DNA of 64,000 nucleotides from an uncultured Clostridium sp. (GTDB lineage Bacteria > Bacillota > Clostridia > TANB77 > CAG-508), in the NCBI GenBank assembly GCA_902492105.1, contig CABUKD010000003.1:1-64000 (forward strand), read 5' to 3'. The position numbers and the translations under genes were made by a program. Each line of letters opens with the position of its first letter. Position 1 is the stretch's first letter. The notes under the pieces are model-generated. The model was not told where the DNA came from, searched no databases, and worked only from the letters and a program-made list of their open reading frames with translations. Positions 7,567-16,219 of the stretch are shown one piece after another.

Positions 7567-9378
7567 TTGAAAAATAGTATGAAAACATTAGCCATGTGGC
7601 TAGTAATAGGAATTATTTTAATTGTATTAATAAGTTCTATTATTGAAAACACAGACAATAAACTAGCTTATTCTGACTTAATTGCAAAAGTAGAGGCAGG
7701 AGAAGTACAAGAAATTGTATTATCTGCAGATGGAAAGAAAGCAGAAGTACAACTAAAAAATGAAAACTTTTCTAAAGAAGTAAATATTCCAAGTGTAAAT
7801 AGTTTAATGGATAGTTTAAATGAAAGCATGAAAGCGGGAACTGTAACTGTAAGTGAAAAATCGCAATCTATTTGGATGGTTATTTTGAGCTTATTAACAC
7901 CATTTGGTTTATTAATTATTTTCTTTATTTTCTGGTTTTTATTAATGGGTGGTGCACAAGGAGGAAATGGTGGCTCTGGAAAAACAATGTCTTTTGGAAA
8001 AAGTCGTGCTAGAATGATTAATCCTACCGATAAAAGCAGAGTTACTTTTGATGATGTAGCAGGTGTAGATGAAGAAAAAGAAGAATTAGAAGAAATTGTA
8101 GAATTTTTAAAAAATCCTAGAAAATTTACCGAGATGGGTGCAAGAATTCCAAAAGGTGTATTATTAGTTGGTCACCCAGGAACAGGTAAAACACTACTTG
8201 CAAAAGCAGTAGCTGGAGAAGCAGGAGTACCATTTTTCTTTATTAGTGGTTCTGACTTCGTAGAAATGTTTGTTGGTGTTGGTGCATCACGTGTAAGAGA
8301 TTTGTTTGAAGAAGCAAAAAGAAAAGCACCATGTATTATCTTTATAGATGAAATTGATGCAGTAGGACGTCAAAGAGGAGCAGGTCTTGGTGGAGGCCAT
8401 GACGAAAGAGAACAAACTTTAAACCAATTATTAGTAGAAATGGATGGATTTTCTGCTAATGAAGGTGTTATTGTTTTAGCAGCAACTAACAGACCAGATA
8501 TTTTGGATAAAGCTTTATTAAGACCAGGTAGATTTGACAGACAAATAGTAGTATCTAATCCAGATGTAAAAGCAAGAGAACAAATACTAGAAGTGCATAG
8601 TAGAAAGAAAAAATTAGGTGATGATGTAGACCTAAAAACAATAGCAAAAAATACTTCTGGTTTTTCAGGAGCAGATTTAGAGAATGTATTAAATGAAGCA
8701 GCCTTACTTGCAGCTAGAAGAAACTTAACACAAATTGGTATGCAAGAAGTAGAAGATGCTATGGTAAAAGTAACTATGGGACCAGAAAAAAGAACTAGAG
8801 TAAGAAGTGATAAAGAACAAAAATTAGTAGCATTCCACGAAGCTGGTCATGCAGTAGTTAGTAGATTTTTACCAACTCAAGACCCTGTACACCAAATTTC
8901 AATTGTACCAAGAGGAATGGCAGGAGGATACACTATGTATCGTCCAACAGAAGATAAATCTTTTATGTCTAGAACAGAAATGGTAGAAAATATTATTTCA
9001 TTATTAGGTGGTAGAGTAGCGGAAAAACTAGTATTAGATGATATTTCTACTGGTGCAAGTAATGATATAGAAAGAGCAACACAAATAGCAAGAAGTATGG
9101 TTACAAAATACGGAATGAGTGAAAGAGTAGGAACTATTACTTTAGGATCTAACCAAGAAGAAGTATTTTTAGGTAGAGATTTTGCAACACAAAAAGAATA
9201 TTCAGAAGAGACAGCAGCAATTATTGATGAAGAAGTAAAAAGCATTATTGACTTTGCTTATAAAAAAGCAGCTGAAATTTTACAAGCTCATATGGATAAA
9301 TTAACAGCAGTTGCCAATGTATTACTTGAAAAAGAAAAAATTGATGGAGAAGAATTTGACGAAATTTTCAATCAATAG
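7567..9378 (+). CDS. ftsH: ATP-dependent zinc metalloprotease FtsH
   Basis: Membrane AAA+ protease for quality control and regulated proteolysis. TM1 about 6-25, extracytoplasmic segment, TM2 about 101-120. The AAA domain has Walker A GHPGTGKT near 201 (His where Pro is usual), Walker [13 protein letters not shown] and the [22 protein letters not shown]. Zinc motif HEAGHAV lies near 423 with the third ligand in the GGRVAE...D region. TTG 7567 is chosen because GAGGAGGA (7553-7560) is ideally spaced for it; the upstream ATG 7537 has no ribosome binding site. That gives 603 residues. Followed by a strong terminator. Confidence 0.95.
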   Translation: MKNSMKTLAMWLVIGIILIVLISSIIENTDNKLAYSDLIAKVEAGEVQEIVLSADGKKAEVQLKNENFSKEVNIPSVNSLMDSLNESMKAGTVTVSEKSQSIWMVILSLLTPFGLLIIFFIFWFLLMGGAQGGNGGSGKTMSFGKSRARMINPTDKSRVTFDDVAGVDEEKEELEEIVEFLKNPRKFTEMGARIPKGVLLVGHPGTGKTLLAKAVAGEAGVPFFFISGSDFVEMFVGVGASRVRDLFEEAKRKAPCIIFIDEIDAVGRQRGAGLGGGHDEREQTLNQLLVEMDGFSANEGVIVLAATNRPDILDKALLRPGRFDRQIVVSNPDVKAREQILEVHSRKKKLGDDVDLKTIAKNTSGFSGADLENVLNEAALLAARRNLTQIGMQEVEDAMVKVTMGPEKRTRVRSDKEQKLVAFHEAGHAVVSRFLPTQDPVHQISIVPRGMAGGYTMYRPTEDKSFMSRTEMVENIISLLGGRVAEKLVLDDISTGASNDIERATQIARSMVTKYGMSERVGTITLGSNQEEVFLGRDFATQKEYSEETAAIIDEEVKSIIDFAYKKAAEILQAHMDKLTAVANVLLEKEKIDGEEFDEIFNQ

Positions 9379-9385
9379 GGACAAG

Positions 9386-9435
9386 AAAAAACTGTCTTCC
9401 TAGAGAAAAATCTCTAAGGAAAGACAGCTTTTTTC
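9386..9435 (+). terminator. Intrinsic terminator after ftsH
   Basis: Long hairpin: CTGTCTTCCTAGAGA (9392-9406) pairs with 9411-9427 with two bulged A residues, loop AAAA, then a T-run. Confidence 0.85.
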
Positions 9436-9485
9436 ATTTCAATACCGTAAATTATTCGGTAATAACACTAATTTATAGTGCTATC

Positions 9486-9587
9486 TCAACACCGACGGTA
9501 TCTATAGTCGACGTAAACGGTAAAAAGGGCAAACGCCGACAAAATTAATGCTGCTACAAGGGCAATTGCTTTTAGAAACTTAACCAT
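9486..9587 (-). CDS. 33-residue single-pass membrane peptide
   Basis: No family recognised. ATG 9587 has a perfect AAGGAGGA Shine-Dalgarno 10 bp upstream and a consensus promoter further up, so it is a real gene despite its size. Residues 1-6 (MVKFLK) are basic, residues 7-27 form a hydrophobic helix (IALVAALILSAFALFTVYV), and the tail is DYRYRRC. The penultimate codon is CGG (9492-9494), rare here. If its C were skipped the tail would become DYRYRGVEIAL ending at 9467. Function unknown; small membrane regulator or toxin-like peptide are possibilities. Confidence 0.7.
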   Translation of the reverse strand: MVKFLKAIALVAALILSAFALFTVYVDYRYRRC

Positions 9588-9641
9588 GTTGTTTGGTTCC
9601 TCCTTGCAGAAAATTAATTTAAGCCAATGGCTTATTTTTTT

Positions 9642-9670
9642 ATTATAACAAATTTCTTTTGGTATTTCAA
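9642..9670 (-). promoter_or_regulatory. Promoter of the 33-residue membrane peptide
   Basis: Minus strand: TTGAAA (9670-9665), 17-bp spacer, TATAAT (9647-9642) with TGT just upstream, an extended -10. It overlaps the ybaK stop. The short leader contains an AAGCC-ATT-GGCTT hairpin (about 9621-9633). Confidence 0.8.
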
Positions 9671-10137
9671 GTAATATTTTTGCAAACATCAATCCAATTA
9701 GAACATTTTGCATATTGCTCTAATTCTGGAATAGTTAATTCAATTGCACTGTTACTACTGCCACAAGCAGGAAAAACAGTTTCAAAACGCTTTAAAGAGT
9801 TATCTAAATAAATAGTAACATTTTCTTTTACTGCAAAAGGACAAACTCCACCTACTTTATGTCCTATAAGTTCTTCTACTTGGTCTATTCCAAGCATTTT
9901 TGCTTTTACTCCAAACTGTTTTTTATATTTGCTATTGTCAATTTTTACATCTCCAGCAGTTACTATTAAAATTGGATGGTCTTCTACTAAAAAAGATAAA
10001 GTTTTTGCAATTCTTTCTGGCTTACAATGTAAAGCTTGTGCTGCAAGCTCTACAGTAGCAGAAGAAACATCAAATTCTTGTATACGAGATTCTATTCCTA
10101 ATTTTGAAAAATAATTTTTGACCGTTTCTATAGACAT
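9667..10137 (-). CDS. ybaK: YbaK/EbsC family aminoacyl-tRNA deacylase
   Basis: 156 residues. Trans-editing protein of the YbaK/ProX fold, typically hydrolysing mischarged Cys-tRNA(Pro). Visible hallmarks: RIAKTLSFLVEDHPILIVTAGD, KAKMLGIDQVEELIGHKVGG, VCPFAVKENVTIYLDNSLKR and FPACGSSNSAIELT. The conserved Lys of AKTLSF and the GGVCPF loop form the active site in the family. It lies downstream of the PASTA transpeptidase with a 75-bp gap. Its 5' UTR shares a conserved element with the MurE-like gene. Confidence 0.92.
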   Translation of the reverse strand: MSIETVKNYFSKLGIESRIQEFDVSSATVELAAQALHCKPERIAKTLSFLVEDHPILIVTAGDVKIDNSKYKKQFGVKAKMLGIDQVEELIGHKVGGVCPFAVKENVTIYLDNSLKRFETVFPACGSSNSAIELTIPELEQYAKCSNWIDVCKNIT

Positions 10138-10200
10138 ATTTTTATTTCCTTGTATCCAAATTTAGGTTTTTCCATGGATTTACCTATAAACCTATTTTTT
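10138..10200 (-). promoter_or_regulatory. Conserved 5' UTR element, copy 1 (ybaK)
   Basis: In gene sense it reads TTATAGGTAAATCC, then AAAAACCTAAAT, then ATACAAGGA. The same order is found before the MurE-like gene at 26127-26190. TAGGT can pair with ACCTA across the TCC strand, giving a hairpin or H-type pseudoknot just upstream of the ribosome binding site. Confidence 0.45.
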
Positions 10201-10212
10201 TAAGTAATATTA

Positions 10213-12420
10213 TTAAGTATCTCCTAAAGTAACTTTTACAACTGTACCTTCTTCTACAGGAGTTCCTTCAATTGGGTCTTGGCTTATTACGATACCGGAA
10301 CCAGTTACACTAATATTAAGATTTTTTTCCTTTAATGCATTTTTAGCTTGTGATAAATTTTTGCCAATTAAATTTGGTACTTGTTTTGATACTCTAGTAT
10401 TTTCTGTTTCGGTATATAGCTTTACAATAGAATTTTTTTGTAAAGTGGAACCTTTTACAGGATATTGTTCCGTAACAATTTCTTTAGAATCTGCAGAAGT
10501 ACTACAAATAAAGCCAGCTTTTTCTAATATTTTCTTTGCTTCTGCAACTGTTCTATTTTTTACATCAGGTAAGGTAATGGTATTAGAAGAGTTGTTATTA
10601 GCACTATCAGAAGCTACTTGTAAATATGGTAAAATTTCTGTTAAAATTTGGCTGGCTACTGGTGCTGCTACATTACTTCCATTGTGACCTTTTTTACCTT
10701 GAGGATCATAAAGAGTAATTAATAGTACAACTTCTGGATTTTCGGTAGGAGAAATGGCTAAGAAAGAAGCAGTATAACCTTCATCTTTATTTGGGTCTGG
10801 TTCAGAAGTACCCGTTTTTCCAGCTATAGAATATCCTTTTACTGCAGCATATTTTCCAGTTCCATCTGTTACAACACTCTCTAGCATGTCCATCATAGTG
10901 TCAGCTGTTTCTTTAGAAATTACTTGTCTTACTTGTGTTGACTCAATAGTAGTTACCGCACCTGTATCGGTATTTTTAACTTCTTTTACAATTCTTGGTT
11001 GCATTAGAATACCATCATTTGCAATACTACAAGCAGCAGTAATCATTTGGAGTGGTGTAATTTTAAATCTCTGACCAAATGACATAGTAGCTACTTCAAT
11101 AAGACCAACGTCATCTAAATCCCAGAAAATAGGGTAATTTGTTTCACCAGAAGTAGCAATTCCTGTTTTAGTAAAGAATCCGAAAGCATCATAATATTCA
11201 TAGGCAGTAGCTGCTGTTATCTTTTTGCCTAACTGCATAAAAGCAGGGTTACAAGAGTTTTCTAGAGCTTCTCTTAAACTTTGCTTTCCATGTCCTGCAC
11301 TATGAGAACATTTAATAGTAACACCATTAATTGTTTCATAACCTTTACAATTATATACATTGGATTTATCAGGTGCAGCTAGATTTTCTTCTAAGGCAAT
11401 GGAAGCAGTAATTATTTTAAAAACAGATCCAGGTTCATAAGTGTCTGCAATAGCACGATTTCGATATAAATTATTTAAAGTATCGTTTTTCTCTTGTGAA
11501 CTCATTTTTTTCCATGTTTTTTCATTTATATGACTAGGCATATCAAAAGGAGTATTTAAGTTATAGTCTGGGTAAGTTGCCATAGCTAAGATATCACCAG
11601 TTTTTGGATTCATAACAATTGCATTTCCACCACGGGAACATTCATTTTCAATACAAGCTTGCTCTAAATATTTTTCCACAACAGACTGAACATTGGCATC
11701 AATTGTTAAAGTAATATCATTGCCATTTTCAGCAGGAATATAAGTTTCATTTTCATAAGGAATATCTTCTTGAATGGCATCTTGTGCTGTAACAATTTTA
11801 CCAGGAGTACCGGTTAAAACATCATTCCAAGCAAGCTCTAGGCCTTCTAGACCTTGATTACTATCTCCACAAAAACCTATTAAAGAAGAAGCCAAATTTT
11901 CATAAGGATAATATCTTTTGGTATCTTCGTCAATATTAATACCAGTGTAGATTTTTTCATTTTGCATCCATTGTTTTAATTGTTCAATTTTATCATTTTC
12001 TACTCTTTTGGCAATGGAAGCATAGGTAGATTCGCTAGATACTTTTGCTAAAGTTTCTTCATAATTTAATTCAAAAATTTCAGAAAGACCTTTTGCAACT
12101 TTTTCCTTTAAAGCTTTTGTTTTTCCTTCATCATTTTTTACTACAATACTACTAGGGTCAATACTAACAGTGTCTACTTGTGCACTAACTGCTAAAGCTT
12201 TTCCTGTGGAGTCATAAATAGTTCCTCTTTTAGGATTAATTGTTTCACTTTTAATTAATTGATTATACATTCTTTCCTTTAAACTAGCACCTTGTACTAA
12301 TTGTAAAAAAGCAAGGCGTATGATTAATAAAAAGAATAATCCTAAAAAAACAAGTAGCATGATTCTAAGTTTTTGAGGCATTGTAGTTATCTTTTTTACT
12401 TTACTTTTGTTAGATTTCAT
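10213..12420 (-). CDS. Class B penicillin-binding protein (FtsI/SpoVD type) with two PASTA domains
   Basis: Peptidoglycan transpeptidase for division or spore cortex. 735 residues: short cytoplasmic tail, one TM helix (about 19-41), PBP dimerisation domain, then transpeptidase with active-site S-x-x-K in YEPGSVFKIIT (about 328), SCN motif in ENSCNPAFMQLG, and KTGTSE (about 530). Two PASTA repeats close the protein (ITLPDVKNRTVAEAKKILEK and KQVPNLIGKNLSQAKNALKE). The PASTA pair suggests SpoVD or PBP2x rather than FtsI of Gram-negatives. It is 8 bp downstream of the HD-GYP gene, so probably co-transcribed. Confidence 0.92.
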   Translation of the reverse strand: MKSNKSKVKKITTMPQKLRIMLLVFLGLFFLLIIRLAFLQLVQGASLKERMYNQLIKSETINPKRGTIYDSTGKALAVSAQVDTVSIDPSSIVVKNDEGKTKALKEKVAKGLSEIFELNYEETLAKVSSESTYASIAKRVENDKIEQLKQWMQNEKIYTGINIDEDTKRYYPYENLASSLIGFCGDSNQGLEGLELAWNDVLTGTPGKIVTAQDAIQEDIPYENETYIPAENGNDITLTIDANVQSVVEKYLEQACIENECSRGGNAIVMNPKTGDILAMATYPDYNLNTPFDMPSHINEKTWKKMSSQEKNDTLNNLYRNRAIADTYEPGSVFKIITASIALEENLAAPDKSNVYNCKGYETINGVTIKCSHSAGHGKQSLREALENSCNPAFMQLGKKITAATAYEYYDAFGFFTKTGIATSGETNYPIFWDLDDVGLIEVATMSFGQRFKITPLQMITAACSIANDGILMQPRIVKEVKNTDTGAVTTIESTQVRQVISKETADTMMDMLESVVTDGTGKYAAVKGYSIAGKTGTSEPDPNKDEGYTASFLAISPTENPEVVLLITLYDPQGKKGHNGSNVAAPVASQILTEILPYLQVASDSANNNSSNTITLPDVKNRTVAEAKKILEKAGFICSTSADSKEIVTEQYPVKGSTLQKNSIVKLYTETENTRVSKQVPNLIGKNLSQAKNALKEKNLNISVTGSGIVISQDPIEGTPVEEGTVVKVTLGDT

Positions 12421-12428
12421 AATTCCTC

Positions 12429-13367
12429 CTAAACTCTTAACTTTTTAATAATTTTAATTTCTAAATATAATCTATCAATTACCTCTTCTCTGGTACGAAG
12501 AGCTTGTCTGTATTCTTCTAAAACAGTATTATAATTTGCAAAAGTTTCACCATCTTGAAATAAAAGCTTCATTCCTTCTTGGTAATAATCTTTTGTTTTT
12601 TGTTTATTGGTATTTTCAGCCTTCTTGTGATAACTTTGAATTAACTCCAAACGCTTAATTTGTTGCTTTAAATATTCTACATAATCCATTACACAACTGA
12701 TTTCATATAAAGTATCATCAATAACAACTTTAAATAATTTTTTTAAGATAACGCCACTAATTTTTCCAGACTTTTCTTTTTCAGCTAATTGGTCTAGAGC
12801 AATAAATTTAGGATCTGGTTGAGCATCTTTAATTAATTCTTTTAATGTTTCAGAAATATTAACGTGAGTTTTATATTGTCTTTTGGTAACTAACGCATCA
12901 TATTCATCTGCTACACGAATAATTTGGGCTTCATAAGGAATATCCTTTTTGGTAAGACCACTAGGATAACCAGAACCATCTAATGCTTCATGATGATCTA
13001 ATGCAGCTAAAGCATAAGGACGCAACTTTGGATCTTTCATACACATTTGGTATCCTAAAGTAGTATGAGTCTTCATAATTTCATATTCTTCTGGAGTTAG
13101 TCTAGCAGGTTTATTTAAAATTTCTAAAGGAATAAACATTTTGCCAACATCATGTAAATAGCCACCAATGGTACAATGCACAGTAAAAGATTGTTTACAT
13201 CTTAAATATTCACAAATTCTACAACATAAGTTAGCAACATTCTCACTATGCCTTCTAGTAAAAGGGTCTAATCTTTCTAATACGTCTAATTGATAACGCA
13301 TAATTTGGTCTAAATTATAAGATTTTAAGTTAACGGGACTATAAAAATCGAATTTTTCTTGTTTCAT
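12429..13367 (-). CDS. HD-GYP domain protein
   Basis: HD-GYP phosphohydrolase, a family that degrades cyclic di-GMP or related dinucleotides. Visible: RHSENVANL, HDVGKMFIPLEILNKP, the second H in MKTHTTLGY, and DHHEALDGSGYPSGL, which is the GYP block. A C-terminal helical segment (about 215-312) looks coiled-coil. No receiver or membrane domain is fused. Start uncertain: ATG 13367 is 12 bp from GGAAAGG; ATG 13379 and TTG 13388 are also in frame but crowd or lack a ribosome binding site. Overlaps nothing; PBP gene follows after 8 bp. Confidence 0.88.
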   Translation of the reverse strand: MKQEKFDFYSPVNLKSYNLDQIMRYQLDVLERLDPFTRRHSENVANLCCRICEYLRCKQSFTVHCTIGGYLHDVGKMFIPLEILNKPARLTPEEYEIMKTHTTLGYQMCMKDPKLRPYALAALDHHEALDGSGYPSGLTKKDIPYEAQIIRVADEYDALVTKRQYKTHVNISETLKELIKDAQPDPKFIALDQLAEKEKSGKISGVILKKLFKVVIDDTLYEISCVMDYVEYLKQQIKRLELIQSYHKKAENTNKQKTKDYYQEGMKLLFQDGETFANYNTVLEEYRQALRTREEVIDRLYLEIKIIKKLRV

Positions 13368-13617
13368 TTGTCTTATCATCCTTTCCAATAATACATAAAT
13401 TGGAATAAAATTTATTCATTTGTTTCTCTAAAAATTAAAAATAATTTTATTTATCTCTATTTTATAGGAAAATATATTTCTCCATACTATAAGTATAATA
13501 AAGAAAAGGCGGAAAGTAAAGTAAATTTGCAAATTATTACAAAAAGGACACAAAAAAAGTCACAATTTGTAGTCTACATAGTTTTATAAAATATAACTAT
13601 AAATTGTAATAAAAAAC

Positions 13618-13646
13618 TTGACTTACTTTTCAAAAAATAGTATATT
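13618..13646 (+). promoter_or_regulatory. Promoter of the amidohydrolase gene
   Basis: TTGACT at 13618-13623, 17-bp spacer, TATATT at 13641-13646. Upstream, ACAATTTGTAGT and ACTATAAATTGT (13563-13606) form an imperfect hairpin of unknown role. Confidence 0.7.
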
Positions 13647-13676
13647 CAAGATATTAAAAAGAGAAAAGGAAAGAAA

Positions 13677-14995
13677 ATGATGTCTGATTATTTATTAAAA
13701 AATGGGAAAGTATTACTATTTCAACCAAATAAAGATAAAATAGATGTTACAATAGAAGAAAAGGAAATTCTTGTACAAAAAGGAAAAATTGTAAAAATTG
13801 AAACCATAATAGAAAAAAATCAATATCCTAATGCCGAGGTAATAGATGCAACCAATTGTGTAATTATGCCAGGACTTATTAATACTCATGCTCATATTCC
13901 TATGAGTCTTTTTAGAGAAAGTACAGAAGGATGTAAATTATATGACTGGTTAGAAAATAAAATTTGGCCACAAGAAGATAAATTAACCGAGGAAGATGTT
14001 TATTATGCAAGTATGCTTTCATTTATAGAAATGATTTCCACAGGAACTACTTGTATTAATGACCAATATTTTTTGCAAGATGCCATTCGTAAAGCAGCAG
14101 AAGATATGGGAGTAAGGGCAGTTTTGACGAGGACTGTTATAGGAGAAAAAGAAGAAGCGGAAAAAAGAATAGCAGAATTTAGAAAATTTTATGAAACAAG
14201 AGATAAACAAAATGATTTAATTACTTATACGGTTGCACCACATAGTCTATATACTTGCTCTCCAGAAGCATTACAAATGACAGCAGACTTAGCAAAAGAA
14301 TTAAACTTGCCAATTCATGTTCACTTTTTAGAAAGTGTCGATGAAATAGAAGACATTAAACAAAAACAAGGAGAAAAAGCAAGTAAAGTATTAAAAAAAT
14401 ATTTTGATGGAATTCACACTATTTTAGCACATGCAGTTCATTTAGATGATGAAGATATTGCTATTTTAAAAACTATGGATTGCGGAATTGCCCACAACCC
14501 AGTTTCTAACTTAAGACTTGGATGTACGATAGCAGATACTACAAAATATTTGCAAAACAATCTTAATGTAGCACTTCGGAACAGATGGACAAGGTTCACG
14601 GTAGCAATTTAGACATGTTTGAAACCATGAAAATTGCTTGTTTAATTCAGGGTGGTATTCATGAAAATGAAGAAAGGCTTACCGCAAAAGATGTACTAAA
14701 AATGGCAACCATAAATGGTGCTAAATTGTTGGGACTAGAAGATAAAATAGGAAGTATTGAAGTAGGAAAAGACGCGGATTTAATTTTAGTAAATGTAGAA
14801 GAAAAATTAGACAATATTACCATGCTTCCAAATTTAAATACTATTTCTAATTTGGTATATAATGTAAGCAGTAAAAATGTAGAAACTACCATGATAAAAG
14901 GAAAAATTCTAATGAAAAATAGAAAAATGGATGAAACACTTGTAAAACACGTTATTCAAAAATGTGATGAAATCGTAAAAAGATTAAATCAATAA
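13677..14995 (+). CDS. mtaD: 5'-methylthioadenosine / S-adenosylhomocysteine deaminase, two +1 frameshifts at CGG
   Basis: Metal-dependent amidohydrolase deaminating MTA/SAH (or a related adenosine). HAHIPMSLFRESTEG carries the H-x-H metal ligands; KIWPQEDKLT and STGTTCINDQ are typical. The upstream frame (13677-14612) and downstream frame (to 14995) do not join directly. Skipping the C of two in-frame CGG codons, 14577 and 14599, rebuilds LGTDGQGSGSNLDMFETMK, the conserved metal-binding D loop, and gives a normal 438-residue protein. Without skipping, translation ends at 14612 and loses the C-terminal third. Pseudogene, recoded gene or sequence artefact; see findings. Confidence 0.85.
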
Positions 14996-15108
14996 AAAAA
15001 CAAAATAAAATGTAATAAAAAAACATACCATACCTATATAATTCGTTTATAATCTTGAAAACGTTTGATATGATTGATAAAAAATAAAGAATGTATAGGT
15101 GATAAAAA

Positions 15109-15438
15109 ATGAAAAAACCAAAAGAAATCTTAATTGGACGCAAACTACAAAATCTTAGAAAGACACATGGATATACCCAAGAAAGTTTAGCAGAAGCAAT
15201 TGACTGCTCTACTAGGTATATTAGTAGTATTGAACAGGATAAATCCAAACCTTCTTATGAAGTACTTGTTCGTATTTGTAATTGTTTTCATATTACAACA
15301 GATGATATTTTTGGAGATTACTTAAAAGACAGAAAAGAAAAAACTCCTAATATTGCTTTATGTGCATTTGATCAATTAAATGAAAAAAACCAACAACTCA
15401 TTCTTCATTTAATAGAATACTTTAATAAGGCAAAATAA
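15109..15438 (+). CDS. XRE-family transcriptional regulator
   Basis: 109 residues. HTH_3/Cro-C1 domain at about 7-65: GRKLQNLRKTHGYTQESLAE, then STRYISSIEQDKSKPSYEVL, where the recognition helix sits. The short C-terminal tail (70-109) has no known effector domain. TAGGTGAT precedes the ATG. Probably controls itself or the following small genes. No clear promoter: several TATAAT boxes (15037, 15048) lack good -35 elements. Confidence 0.85.
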   Translation: MKKPKEILIGRKLQNLRKTHGYTQESLAEAIDCSTRYISSIEQDKSKPSYEVLVRICNCFHITTDDIFGDYLKDRKEKTPNIALCAFDQLNEKNQQLILHLIEYFNKAK

Positions 15439-15559
15439 CGAAAGTAAGAGAATACAGAGCAAAATAAAATAACATAAAATCTTATAAAACAAAATGAAAA
15501 GAATAATAAAGCATAAAAAAGAAAATATTGGGAACACTCTTTCATGAGGTGAAGCTAAA

Positions 15560-15703
15560 ATGAATGAAGAACAAAAACAAATTGAAGAGAAAATTCAAGA
15601 GCTAGAAGATGCATTGAAAGAGGATTTGCCAAAAGAAGAAATGGAACAATTATTAGAAGAATTAAATCAATTATTAGAAGATTATTTAGAAAATAAAAAT
15701 TAG
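15560..15703 (+). CDS. 47-residue acidic helical protein, Spo0E-like candidate
   Basis: Small ORF with a good GAGGTGAAG Shine-Dalgarno (15546-15554). It is almost entirely charged helix: MNEEQKQIEEKIQELEDALK, then EEMEQLLEELNQLLEDYLEN. The two-helix hairpin pattern and the E-E-L-N-Q-L-L near the end recall Spo0E-like aspartyl-phosphate phosphatases (S-Q-E-L-D-x-L-I), but the conserved Ser-Gln is missing. Could equally be an unrelated coiled-coil protein. Lies between an XRE regulator and the Arg-Glu leader peptide. Confidence 0.5.
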   Translation: MNEEQKQIEEKIQELEDALKEDLPKEEMEQLLEELNQLLEDYLENKN

Positions 15704-15748
15704 TAAAAAAATAGTAAAAAGTTATAAAAGCAAAAAAAGAGGATAAAA

Positions 15749-15802
15749 TTGAAAACCATTGAAACACTAAGAGAGAGAGAGAGAGAGAGAGCTAACATTT
15801 AA
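15749..15802 (+). CDS. 17-residue Arg-Glu leader peptide, copy A
   Basis: TTG start with AAAGAGGA upstream; product MKTIETLRERERERANI. The Arg-Glu run is encoded by a perfect (AG)11 dinucleotide repeat (15770-15791). A paralogue at 45378 encodes the same core, with the same 22-nt repeat, upstream of another pilin-like surface gene. A short hairpin (15809-15827) follows within 10 nt of the stop, then a terminator. This looks like a translated leader whose ribosome position or repeat length could affect downstream events. The TTG start is the weak point. Confidence 0.5.
   Translation: MKTIETLRERERERANI
15770..15791. repeat. (AG)11 microsatellite, copy A
   Basis: Perfect 22-nt AG repeat inside the leader peptide; a slip of one unit changes the reading frame. 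Identical length at 45405-45426. Confidence 0.9.
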
Positions 15803-15870
15803 ACCAAGAACTAAAGAAAATTTAGTTTTATTTGTTGTACCAAAATTATATATAGAATATCAAAATTTAA

Positions 15871-15918
15871 AAAATGAATTATGCAAGAAAAATGCATAAT
15901 TCATTTTCTTTTTCTTTA
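15871..15918 (+). terminator. Terminator of the leader-peptide transcript, copy A
   Basis: Perfect 15-bp stem 15871-15885 with 15893-15907 (AAAATGAATTATGCA arm), loop AGAAAAA, then a T-rich tail that runs straight into the -35 of the next promoter. Counterpart at 45507-45553 with a different but still paired stem. Confidence 0.8.
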
Positions 15919-15943
15919 CATAGAAATAAAAGAATAGTATAAT
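15915..15943 (+). promoter_or_regulatory. Promoter of the surface protein at 16220
   Basis: TTTACA 15915-15920, 17-bp spacer, TATAAT 15938-15943. Gives a 5' UTR of about 270 nt containing RNA element copy A. Same layout at 45551-45579. Confidence 0.8.
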
Positions 15944-16002
15944 GAAGTTAGATAATATTTTTAATATGTGTTTGATAAAAAAATTCTTAATAATTTGAGT
16001 TT

Positions 16003-16135
16003 TCAATATATCTTTTCTTTTTTTCATAAGCTCGTCCCATAGGCTTGTGAATTACTGCACACTTTCTTTAAAACAAATACAAAAATTAAAATATCTATTA
16101 AACAATGGTCCTCAATTATGAGAAATGCGAAAATA
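16003..16135 (+). ncRNA. Structured leader element, copy A
   Basis: Stem CATAAGC (16025-16031) with GCTTGTG (16043-16049), loop TCGTCCCATAG. About 60 nt later comes CTC-AATTAT-GAG (16111-16122), then AAATGCGAAAA. Copies at 45632 and 53935 keep the stems while changing bases (AAGC/GCTT to AAGT/ACTT; CTC/GAG to TTC/GAA). It occupies the 5' UTR of the surface protein gene. The rest of 15803-16219 is non-coding. Confidence 0.6.
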
Positions 16136-16219
16136 TATCTTAGTAATTAGAAATAGAAAAAACAAGAATAAAAGTAGGCAAAAGAGGAAAAATAAGTAAA
16201 AACATAGGAGGAATACAAA

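Noticed and set aside
15555..15767. 70-codon minus-strand ORF
   Set aside because: Antisense to the better supported 47-residue plus-strand ORF with a Shine-Dalgarno; low-complexity Leu/Phe sequence.
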